Assembly: GCA_934597585.1 (NCBI GenBank)
Contig: CAKTSA010000041.1
Coordinates: forward strand, 1-12,814
Direction: 5' to 3'
Length of the DNA stretch: 12,814 bases
DNA from: an uncultured Oscillospiraceae bacterium
Lineage (GTDB): Bacteria; Bacillota; Clostridia; Oscillospirales; Oscillospiraceae
Positions 7,533 through 12,750 of this stretch are shown one piece after another. Every line of letters begins with the position of its first letter. Position 1 is the stretch's first letter. The notes under the pieces were generated by a model that was not told the origin of the DNA, did not search any database, and saw only the letters and a list, made by a program, of their open reading frames with translations. Made by a program: the position numbers and the translations under genes.

Positions 7533-7577
7533 TTTGCAGGGTACAGCCCTCCGGAAGGAAGCTCTGTACCCTGCAAA
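7533..7577 (+). repeat. perfect 14-bp inverted repeat upstream of the DNA-binding protein gene
   Basis: TTTGCAGGGTACAG (7533-7546) is the exact reverse complement of CTGTACCCTGCAAA (7564-7577), separated by 17 bases. It is the strongest hairpin in the phage part. It lies 27 bp before the start codon of the ssDNA-binding protein, at the very left end of the phage genes. It is not followed by a T run, so it does not look like a simple terminator. Filamentous phage genomes need a hairpin packaging signal and origin hairpins on the single-stranded genome, and this is a candidate for one of them. Confidence 0.65.
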
Positions 7578-7604
7578 TTTTATACATCGAAAGGAAATAG
7601 AACG

Positions 7605-7841
7605 ATGAAAGTAATTGGATTCCGTAAAAGCAGCTTCAAGGGCAACGATGGTACCGAGGTCTCCGGCGTCAATCTGTACCTGACAGAGCCGAACGACAAA
7701 GGCGAAGGTCTGGCCTGTGACCGTATCTTCGTGCTGGACAAGTACCTGAACGCCTGCGGCTACGTCCCCAAGCTGGGTGATGAAGTCCGTGTGGAGTATA
7801 ACCGCTACGGCAAGTGCGCTGGCGTACATCTGGCAAAGTAA
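7605..7841 (+). CDS. inovirus-type single-stranded DNA-binding protein (gpV-like)
   Basis: The product has 78 residues, starting MKVIGFRKSSFKGNDGTEVSG and including YLTEPNDKGEG and the end GDEVRVEYNRYGKCAGVHLAK. It matches the type of small OB-fold-like proteins next to replication genes in Gram-positive inoviruses and related elements (pattern GFRK...GxxL...GDEVxVxYNRYGKV). Its role would be to coat the single-stranded genome made by rolling-circle replication and switch it toward packaging. The ATG at 7605 is chosen over an in-frame ATG at 7530, which lies at the edge of the large hairpin and lacks a ribosome binding site. AAGGAA at 7591-7596 serves the chosen start. It is followed by a 231 bp noncoding stretch and then the replication gene. 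Confidence 0.8.
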   Translation: MKVIGFRKSSFKGNDGTEVSGVNLYLTEPNDKGEGLACDRIFVLDKYLNACGYVPKLGDEVRVEYNRYGKCAGVHLAK

Positions 7842-8072
7842 TAAAAACAAGTTCCTTTCTTCAAATCATAGATACCTTGGAAAATCCGTCCGTTAAACAG
7901 GAATTACCTGTTTAAGTCGGCAGCCGGTTAGGTTTACCCCGAAGAAAGAAACTCAACTCTCGCTGTGAACGTCGTGATGATGTGCACCGTCAGAGCTGCC
8001 CTCAAGAGGTCGGAGTGAGAGCTCCGACGAGGGCACTTGACACCATATCGAATTCCGGGAAGTGCCTGCAAT
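7842..8072 (+). other. noncoding region with two strong hairpins; candidate origin or operator
   Basis: No gene is seen in these 231 bp. The first hairpin is TTAAACAGG/CCTGTTTAA (7893-7901/7907-7915), a perfect 9-bp stem with a 5-base loop. The second is a nested stem: TGCCCTC (7997-8003) pairs with GAGGGCA (8029-8035), and inside it GTCGGAG (8009-8015) pairs with CTCCGAC (8022-8028), leaving AAGAG as a one-sided bulge. It lies just upstream of the HUH replication gene, the usual neighbourhood of a double-strand origin in small rolling-circle replicons. It could also be a translational operator, as in phage M13, where gpV binds the gene II leader RNA. Neither role is proven. Confidence 0.5.
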
Positions 8073-8936
8073 ATGACGAATTCTGCATCCCCCGTTCACA
8101 GCATCCACGAATACGGAAACGGCATCTACAAGGTCGTGACCTTCAAAGGTGTTCGTGATCCTGACAATGCCTATTTCCGGCAATCAGAGACCGTACAGCA
8201 CAACGACAAGAAGCTGGATAACAATTTCAGCCGTGCCCGTAACATGGTGCTGCAATACGCGCTCTGTAACCCGTGGGACTACTTTTTTACCGGCACCATA
8301 GACCGTGCCAAGTTCGACCGTTTCGATTTGGATACCTACCAAAGCCGCTTATCTCAGTTCATCCGTGACAAGCGCAAAAAGTACCAGTCACAAATACAGG
8401 TGCTGCTTGTGCCGGAACACCACAAGGATGGTGCATGGCATATCCATGGGCTGATTTCGGGGCTGCCGGAAGATGTGATATCCCCCTTCACGTCTCCGGC
8501 GCCCCAGCGCCTTATAGACGGCGGTTTTCTCAACTGGCCGGACTACATGACCACCTTCGGCTTTTGCTCCTTGGCGCCCATCAGAGACCCCATAGCAACG
8601 GCCTACTACATCACCAAGTACATCAGCAAGGATTTGTCCCGGCGAGAATCAGACGTCGGCAAGCACCTGTATTTCCATTCCCGCCCCCTCAAGAAGGCCA
8701 CCAAGGCCAGCGATGTCTATCTCTATCAGCGTCCGCTGGATGATCTCTGTGTCAATGAGTATGACTTCTGCAAGACTGGCATGGTCTACGGCGAGGAATG
8801 GGCATGGCCGTACCTCTGGGACGGCGCAGAGGCTGCTAATGAGATTCCCCTGTATCCTGTTGCTCCTGATCCTGAGTTCCAGCCCATGACCATTGAGCCG
8901 AGTTTTGAGCAACTCAAGCTTGAGGGCTATCTGTAA
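8073..8936 (+). CDS. HUH-family rolling-circle replication initiator (inovirus Rep)
   Basis: This 287-residue protein has the ordered motifs of an HUH endonuclease. Motif I is FFTGT (71-75), motif II the metal-binding WHIHG with H123 and H125, and motif III YYITKYISKD (178-187), whose tyrosine and lysine pattern fits the catalytic Tyr region. Such proteins nick the plus strand at the origin and stay linked to its 5' end, starting single-strand synthesis (G2P/ORF2-type Rep in phage terms). The ATG at 8073 follows GGGAAG; an in-frame TTG at 8037 would add 12 residues but sits right at the hairpin end. It lies 231 bp after the DNA-binding protein gene and close before small membrane protein genes. 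Confidence 0.88.
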   Translation: MTNSASPVHSIHEYGNGIYKVVTFKGVRDPDNAYFRQSETVQHNDKKLDNNFSRARNMVLQYALCNPWDYFFTGTIDRAKFDRFDLDTYQSRLSQFIRDKRKKYQSQIQVLLVPEHHKDGAWHIHGLISGLPEDVISPFTSPAPQRLIDGGFLNWPDYMTTFGFCSLAPIRDPIATAYYITKYISKDLSRRESDVGKHLYFHSRPLKKATKASDVYLYQRPLDDLCVNEYDFCKTGMVYGEEWAWPYLWDGAEAANEIPLYPVAPDPEFQPMTIEPSFEQLKLEGYL

Positions 8937-8953
8937 GAATGCGAGGTAACATC

Positions 8954-9124
8954 ATGCCCTATGAATATCGCTTTATCGACCTTGTGAACGCCGTCAAAGC
9001 GCTGCAAGTACAGCTGGAGATGTCCGGCTATACCCTCCGGCAGGCGGCCATGTTCCCGGTTCGGCTGTACCCCGATGCGGGAGCAGGATTCATCCATATG
9101 CAGGTCGTTCTTCCGGAAAAGTGA
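8954..9124 (+). CDS. small phage protein of unknown function (56 aa)
   Basis: The product starts MPYEYRFIDLVNAVKALQVQLEMSG and ends GAGFIHMQVVLPEK. It has no signal peptide or membrane segment and could form a short helix followed by beta strands. The ATG at 8954 is chosen because GAGGT at 8943-8947 precedes it; another in-frame ATG at 8939 overlies that site and would add five residues. Its stop overlaps the start of the next frame (GTGA arrangement), so it appears to belong to the same transcription unit as the replication gene. I do not recognise a family. Confidence 0.65.
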   Translation: MPYEYRFIDLVNAVKALQVQLEMSGYTLRQAAMFPVRLYPDAGAGFIHMQVVLPEK

Positions 9125-9309
9125 TCTCCGGTATGCACTTTCAAATTTACAATTACCTGTTTCATCAGCTGCGCCGGTTCTGGTACAAGCTGAAAAGGAA
9201 AAAATACATGTCCATGAAATTCTTCGACCATTTCAAATGGTGCATCATCGGCGGCTTTGCGTATGCTGCTGGCCGGTTTCTGTTCAACTATCTAAAAGAT
9301 TTAGTGTGA
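9121..9309 (+). CDS. small membrane-associated phage protein (62 aa, or 33 aa from an internal start)
   Basis: The frame opens with a GTG at 9121, overlapping the previous stop codon, and encodes an aromatic and basic N terminus (LRRFWYKLKRKKY) followed by a probable membrane segment, WCIIGGFAYAAGRFLFNYL. An internal ATG at 9208 is preceded by AAAAGGA (9193-9199) with good spacing, giving a 33-residue protein MSMKFFDHFKWCIIGG.... The internal start has the better ribosome binding site; the longer form keeps the overlap coupling. Both would place one helix in the membrane. The function is unknown; coat or assembly roles are possible in an inovirus context. Confidence 0.6.
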   Translation: MISGMHFQIYNYLFHQLRRFWYKLKRKKYMSMKFFDHFKWCIIGGFAYAAGRFLFNYLKDLV

Positions 9310-9318
9310 GGTATCGCT

Positions 9319-9477
9319 ATGATTAAGTTCCTGATCAACATCGGCTTTGTGCTGGTGTTTCTGTTCATCTTTGCCCTGATCGGCTCTGCCATGCTGTGGA
9401 TCATCATGAAAGTCCTGCGCTCCCTGTTCCCGAAAAAGTTCGCCACCGACAAAAAGCGAGAGAAGGACGAAGTATGA
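9319..9477 (+). CDS. small single-span membrane protein (52 aa)
   Basis: The 52-residue product starts MIKFLINIGFVLVFLFIFALIG, continues with SAMLWIIMKVLRSLF and ends in a very basic and charged tail (PKKFATDKKREKDEV). A long hydrophobic helix at residues 4-30 followed by a positive, presumably cytoplasmic tail recalls the layout of filamentous phage coat proteins, whose basic C terminus contacts DNA. The ATG at 9319 follows GAGGT (9308-9312). It overlaps the next gene by four bases (ATGA). No family is recognised; a major coat role is only one possibility. Confidence 0.65.
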   Translation: MIKFLINIGFVLVFLFIFALIGSAMLWIIMKVLRSLFPKKFATDKKREKDEV

Positions 9478-9575
9478 GTGCTGACCTGCAAGACATCCTC
9501 GCCATCCTGATCTTCGGCGTTCTCTGGATTGAGATTCTGGAGCTCCGGACGCTGCCGGATCGGTATAAAGAATGA
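9474..9575 (+). CDS. very small single-span membrane protein (33 aa)
   Basis: The product reads MSADLQDILAILIFGVLW followed by IEILELRTLPDRYKE, a single hydrophobic helix with an acidic N side and a mixed-charge end. Its ATG lies inside the stop of the previous gene (ATGA), with AAGGA at 9462-9466 as ribosome binding site, so it is very likely translated together with it. Its length compares with small inovirus minor coat proteins (the pVII/pIX size class), though sequence evidence for that is lacking. It is the last rightward gene before the antisense unit. Confidence 0.55.
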   Translation: MSADLQDILAILIFGVLWIEILELRTLPDRYKE

Positions 9576-9598
9576 TCCCCCGCCTGACGGCGAGGGAT
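9575..9598 (-). terminator. hairpin terminator of the leftward small gene
   Basis: The arms ATCCCCCGCC (9575-9584) and GGCGAGGGAT (9589-9598) close a 4-base loop. On the plus strand there is a C-A mismatch inside the stem. On the minus-strand RNA the same position is a G-U wobble, so all ten pairs form, and the hairpin is followed by a T-rich stretch (ATTCTTT). It lies 5 bp after the stop of the leftward gene at 9604. This favours termination of leftward transcription, with perhaps weaker action on rightward transcripts. Confidence 0.6.
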
Positions 9599-9603
9599 GA
9601 AGG

Positions 9604-9741
9604 TTAGTCGTTGTTCTTGTTGTAGTATTTGCGTTTCATGTATTCGATGAATCCTTGTAGGCTTTTGTCCTTGGTTTCAACTTGATAATTCATATATTGA
9701 AAAGTCAGGAATAGCGCAATAATTATTAAAATAAACTTCAT
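9604..9741 (-). CDS. leftward small membrane peptide with its own promoter and terminator (45 aa)
   Basis: This reading frame is opposite to every other phage gene. It encodes 45 residues starting MKFILIIIALFLTFQYMNY, one membrane segment, followed by a charged tail with KDK, KRK and KNND clusters. Its support is in the signals: AAAAAGGAG (9758-9750) lies 8 bases before the ATG, a consensus promoter lies just upstream, and a hairpin follows the stop. Its GC content is about 30% by hand count, far below the neighbouring phage genes, suggesting separate origin. The layout (hydrophobic N part, charged C tail, 45 residues) resembles type I toxins and small superinfection-exclusion peptides, but no homologue is recognised. 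Confidence 0.7.
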   Translation of the reverse strand: MKFILIIIALFLTFQYMNYQVETKDKSLQGFIEYMKRKYYNKNND

Positions 9742-9762
9742 AAATTCAACTCCTTTTTGCCT

Positions 9763-9790
9763 ATTATACTAAACTTTTTGGAGGTGTCAA
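9763..9790 (-). promoter_or_regulatory. strong promoter of the leftward peptide, overlapping the next gene's ribosome binding site
   Basis: On the minus strand TTGACA (9790-9785), a 16-bp spacer and TATAAT (9768-9763) form two perfect consensus boxes. The expected start is near 9756, leaving a leader of only about 15 nt that barely contains the ribosome binding site. The spacer holds, on the other strand, the GGAGG ribosome binding site (9780-9784) of the 571-residue gene. RNA polymerase bound here would cover the start region of that gene, so the two units could interfere. Confidence 0.8.
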
Positions 9791-9793
9791 GTA

Positions 9794-11509
9794 ATGAAAA
9801 AGAATATTGTTGCTATGCTCTGTATTGCTTGTATGCTTCCGGCTTTAGTGTGTACTGCTTTTGCAAATGAAGGGTATGCAGTGCATCCCCGGCAAGCTTT
9901 GCCCGAAAATATTATCAACCTTTTAACTGGTGATAGTTCGATTGTGCTGTTGGACTGCGACCCTACCAGTGGTAACGTTCAGTATGTTTCTTGGGTTTCC
10001 TATGATTACCTTTCTGAATTGTCTACTAGTTGGAAAACGGCTGGCGTGATTGTCTACAATTCGACGATGCAAGCGTACTTTATCCGTGTTTCTTTTATAC
10101 CGACCGTTTCAACGTCAGGCACTTATGAGTATTGCTCTCTTGGTACGACGAATGGTTATGTTTTGGGGGCAACAAAAGAAAATGATAGTGACATTGATCG
10201 TGTTTCCGTCTCTATTAACGAAGGGCTTTGGTTGACTCGTCGACATGTAATTAACATCGAAAATCGCTGCAATGACTTTTACGTTCAGCTCGATTATATC
10301 TGTGACCGGCTGGATGAACTGAAAACCTCACTAGAAAAGCTTGCTACTACAAATTCACTCTTGAATCAGATGATCCGTCAGTTGGATCATATTGACGATG
10401 CACTGAACGATGATACTTTTCCGCTGCTGTCTGCGTTGAGTTCCATTGATCAACGGCTCGTTGAAGTCAGAAATGCTATTGGCAACGTTACGCTCAATGT
10501 GGACAGTCTTGAAAGTCTCACCATTGATGCCTATGACGATACCTATCTCATGGATATCCTGAACGCTGCTCTAATTTACTGGGAGAATACAGATTTAGGG
10601 ATTCAGTCTCTTAGTAATGCTCTGTATGATACGGCTGCCAGTCCGCTCTATGTAAAACTGAAATCTCTCCAGAATCGTCTGGATGATATCTATCTCTCTA
10701 TCCAAGTCGTACAAGGCTATCTCTATCACACGCAGAATCCTTCCGTTATAAGCTACCTGAAAAAGATGTCAGAGGCATTGACTCAGCTTCAGGCAAGCGG
10801 CAGCGAGGTTCCCTCTACGCTCTATGACATTATCGCAAATCGCATTTCTGTGAACGTCACCTCTATGGCTACGTCCGTGAGCAATATCGCCAAAAATGTT
10901 GCTGTGCTCACAACTACGATCGGTTACGGTGGGCAGCAGGGTCAGACGCTTTTTGTTTATGTTACGGATATCAACGCAAAGCTCGGCAAGATTTATACAA
11001 AGTTCTCCGATCTCTCTGTCAGCACAGCTTACGACGATACCAATGTGATCGCTGCTGTCAACTCCGTTGAAACCGCCCTCTCAAACCTGTCCCTCGATGT
11101 GGGGGATATCGCGGTGGTTCCCACCGATCTGACGCCGGTCATCACCAGCATCGACGCCGTTGGTGTGAACATTGAGGGCCTGAACGCCAATTTCAATACA
11201 AGTCTCGGCTCTCTGGTAGACAAGCTGGACGTGATCGTCGATAAGTCCTCGGAATCCGTGGAGAATCTGACCGTCGAGATTTCCGTGGACAATGACGCTC
11301 ACAACGTCTTTTATGTCACGGATGAGGACGGGAACGAGGAATCCCTTGTGGATTTCAGCGGCGATGTGCTCAAGGCTGGCGGTAAGCTGCTGAACTTCCT
11401 GTTCAAGGTGTGCTTTGATGGTGCCATCGACAATCTTGACGGCAGCATTGACGATATGGACAGCTTCTATTTTGACGGTGCGGAATTGGGAGGTAGCCTA
11501 TGGGAGTAA
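9794..11509 (+). CDS. exported helix-rich phage protein, probable adsorption/minor coat protein (571 aa)
   Basis: Residues 1-24 form a classical signal peptide (MKKNIVAMLCIACMLPALVC then TAFA) with likely cleavage AFA-NE. Residues ~25-160 look globular with aromatic and beta-prone stretches; ~160-345 are heptad-like helices (LDELKTSLEKL, LLNQMIRQLDHIDDAL, LQNRLDDIYLSI), probably coiled coils. The motif AYDDT occurs at 246-250 and 412-416. The C-terminal part has an acidic region and a modest hydrophobic patch (GGKLLNFLFKVCF, 529-541). Length, export signal and position before small membrane genes fit a pIII-like tip protein. GGAGG at 9780-9784 gives the start. The 5' half is AT-rich, the last ~470 bp GC-rich like the neighbours, indicating a mosaic gene. 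Confidence 0.75.
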   Translation: MKKNIVAMLCIACMLPALVCTAFANEGYAVHPRQALPENIINLLTGDSSIVLLDCDPTSGNVQYVSWVSYDYLSELSTSWKTAGVIVYNSTMQAYFIRVSFIPTVSTSGTYEYCSLGTTNGYVLGATKENDSDIDRVSVSINEGLWLTRRHVINIENRCNDFYVQLDYICDRLDELKTSLEKLATTNSLLNQMIRQLDHIDDALNDDTFPLLSALSSIDQRLVEVRNAIGNVTLNVDSLESLTIDAYDDTYLMDILNAALIYWENTDLGIQSLSNALYDTAASPLYVKLKSLQNRLDDIYLSIQVVQGYLYHTQNPSVISYLKKMSEALTQLQASGSEVPSTLYDIIANRISVNVTSMATSVSNIAKNVAVLTTTIGYGGQQGQTLFVYVTDINAKLGKIYTKFSDLSVSTAYDDTNVIAAVNSVETALSNLSLDVGDIAVVPTDLTPVITSIDAVGVNIEGLNANFNTSLGSLVDKLDVIVDKSSESVENLTVEISVDNDAHNVFYVTDEDGNEESLVDFSGDVLKAGGKLLNFLFKVCFDGAIDNLDGSIDDMDSFYFDGAELGGSLWE

Positions 11510-11670
11510 TATCCGGCATTGTGCAGTTGTTTTCCGACCTGGGAAAATTCTTCGACCTGTGCCACCAGTTCTTTGACTGCCTGCCCCTCGTGGTCAAGCT
11601 GCTGGTTTATTTCAGCTTCGGCGGTGTGTTGATCCTCGGTATCCTCCGTCTGGTGGCGGGAAGGACGTGA
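11500..11670 (+). CDS. small membrane protein, amphipathic N part plus one span (56 aa)
   Basis: The 56-residue protein begins MGVISGIVQLFSDLGKFFDL, an amphipathic helix, and continues into a membrane segment (VVKLLVYFSFGGVLILGILRL, 31-51) ending in AGRT. The ATG at 11500 lies within the end of the 571-residue gene, preceded by GGGAGG (11488-11493), giving a 10-base overlap. Small size, the amphipathic-then-transmembrane layout and position just after the adsorption gene make a coat or assembly role likely. I do not recognise a named family. Confidence 0.7.
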   Translation: MGVISGIVQLFSDLGKFFDLCHQFFDCLPLVVKLLVYFSFGGVLILGILRLVAGRT

Positions 11671-11674
11671 CGCG

Positions 11675-11866
11675 ATGTTTTTCACATTCCTGACATACTG
11701 CTTCAAGTGGCTGCCCACGCCACTGTTTCTGCTGGTCAGTGCGGTGTTCACCGTGTTCGCCGTGATCGTGGCCGTGGAGATACTCAAGCTGATCTATACA
11801 CTGGTGGAGTTCTTCGCAAAGGCTCTCGGCGGACTTCTGAAAAAGGTGGTGGCGCTCTTTGTCTGA
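11675..11866 (+). CDS. small hydrophobic membrane protein, possibly two spans (63 aa)
   Basis: The product starts MFFTFLTYCFKWLPTPLFLL and is dominated by a long hydrophobic stretch (PLFLLVSAVFTVFAVIVAVEI, about 16-36), then an amphipathic helix LVEFFAKALGGLLKKVVALFV. It may span the membrane once with a surface helix, or twice. The ATG at 11675 follows GGAAGGA (11659-11665). It overlaps the next frame by eight bases. It fits a structural or assembly protein of a filamentous phage; function is otherwise unknown. Confidence 0.65.
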   Translation: MFFTFLTYCFKWLPTPLFLLVSAVFTVFAVIVAVEILKLIYTLVEFFAKALGGLLKKVVALFV

Positions 11867-12128
11867 TCTGATGCAGGCCGTAAAGGCCATTATGACCAAC
11901 TCGTGGAAGTTCCTGACCTCCACTGATATTCCCGGTACGGAGATATCTTTCGGCGTCGCTATGATCGGGCTTGCCCTTATCCCTATCGGCTTCGGCTTCC
12001 TGTCTCTGGTGTTGGGCTGCTCTCTGGGTGATCTCCCCGGCGTGAATCAGTTCGCCGGTGGTGAATACGGCTCCTCCGGCTCCCGCCGCTACCATGTATC
12101 TGATGCCCGTAAAAATGATGTGAGGTGA
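11859..12128 (+). CDS. membrane protein with central span and basic C terminus (89 aa)
   Basis: The frame starts with TTG at 11859 (MSDLMQAVKAIMTNSWKFL) behind AAAGGTGG; an ATG at 11871 is a less well placed alternative giving 85 residues. The middle is one strong membrane segment (FGVAMIGLALIPIGFGFLSLV, 31-51). The C terminus is glycine-rich and then basic (SRRYHVSDARKNDVR). The order soluble helix, membrane span, basic tail is that of inovirus major coat proteins, making this one of the better coat candidates, but the sequence alone does not prove it. It overlaps the previous gene, and its stop is 5 bp before the next ATG. Confidence 0.65.
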   Translation: MSDLMQAVKAIMTNSWKFLTSTDIPGTEISFGVAMIGLALIPIGFGFLSLVLGCSLGDLPGVNQFAGGEYGSSGSRRYHVSDARKNDVR

Positions 12129-12133
12129 TTGCT

Positions 12134-12610
12134 ATGAATTTTGAATCTACACTTTCAAACGCTGACGATATCGTCCGCTCTCCGGATACCAGCTACATCC
12201 CGGATGATACGGATACCACGCCGCCCATCTCCTCCATCGACGTGGATGACGGCAAGACCACCGTGGTCATCGTGCAGCAGCCTGCCGCCGATACCGGTGA
12301 GGATAAGACGGACGATGCTGCCACGGATGGCGAGGATCAGACCGCCGCTGACGTGCAGCTCACCACTACCGTTGACGCTCACGAGGAAGATGCCACCGGC
12401 CTGCCCGGTGTGGTCAAGTCGGTATTCGGGGAGTACCACCCCCGTACCCAGACCATTACGGAAACACGCTCGGATGGCACGGTATTGACCTCCGTGGAGT
12501 GCGTCCCCGGCCTTGCCGGTCTCGACTGGTATTGGATCTCCGGCGTTTTCATGTTCGGCCTTGTGCTCTGGTCGTTCTTCCGCTTCCTGGGAGGTGTGCT
12601 CAAGTCATGA
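12134..12610 (+). CDS. acidic phage protein with C-terminal membrane anchor (158 aa)
   Basis: Residues 1-~90 are low-complexity and rich in D, T and E (for example PDDTDTTPPISSIDVDD), probably unstructured. A small threonine-rich domain follows (YHPRTQTITETRSDGTVLTS), then a C-terminal membrane segment (LDWYWISGVFMFGLVLWSFF) with a short basic end. There is no N-terminal signal peptide. The ATG at 12134 is preceded by GAGGT at 12122-12126 (an upstream in-frame GTG at 12125 overlaps that site). A C-terminally anchored protein among coat-like genes suggests a minor coat or virion-release role. The stop overlaps the next ATG (ATGA). Confidence 0.7.
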   Translation: MNFESTLSNADDIVRSPDTSYIPDDTDTTPPISSIDVDDGKTTVVIVQQPAADTGEDKTDDAATDGEDQTAADVQLTTTVDAHEEDATGLPGVVKSVFGEYHPRTQTITETRSDGTVLTSVECVPGLAGLDWYWISGVFMFGLVLWSFFRFLGGVLKS

Positions 12611-12750
12611 ATGAAATGATCGAGTTCTGTACCGCCATCCTCAATGCCATTTGTGATTTTCTCATGGAGCCGCCTATTTTCTATCTGTTCAGTCTAATCT
12701 GCTTCGCCGTTATCGTCGGTATCGTGCGCAGCTTACTTAATGTCTACTGA
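12607..12750 (+). CDS. small single-span membrane protein (47 aa)
   Basis: The product starts MNEMIEFCTAILNAICDFLM, then has EPPIFYLFSLICFAVIVGIV with one membrane segment and a short RSLLNVY end. Its ATG overlaps the stop of the preceding gene by four bases, with GGGAGGT at 12589-12595 as a somewhat distant ribosome binding site. A longer frame from 12499 is open but begins inside the preceding gene with no signal. The size fits a small minor coat protein; no family is recognised. In related phages an assembly ATPase gene often follows such genes. Confidence 0.6.
   Translation: MNEMIEFCTAILNAICDFLMEPPIFYLFSLICFAVIVGIVRSLLNVY

Noticed and set aside
7501..7536. Rightward promoter for the ssDNA-binding protein gene (TAATAT at 7524-7529)
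   Set aside because: The -10 match is poor and the base 17 bp upstream (TTATTT) is not a credible -35 box. A promoter is needed here but I cannot name it.
7530..7604. Upstream in-frame start of the ssDNA-binding protein
   Set aside because: The ATG at 7530 lies beside the 14-bp inverted repeat without a ribosome binding site; the start at 7605 matches the family's N terminus.
8037..8072. TTG start, and a TTGACA box at 8037-8042 as a promoter for Rep
   Set aside because: The TTG sits directly at the hairpin base, and no -10 box occurs at 16-18 bp from the TTGACA; the ATG at 8073 has a nearer ribosome binding site.
9576..9793. Treating 9576-9793 as empty intergenic DNA
   Set aside because: The minus strand contains a complete promoter, ribosome binding site, 45-codon frame and terminator, so the stretch is annotated as a gene unit.
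11029..11923. Leftward frames opposite the adsorption and coat-like genes (11029-11292, 11467-11787, 11612-11923)
   Set aside because: They overlap well-supported rightward genes and show no promoter or ribosome binding site comparable with the unit at 9604-9741.
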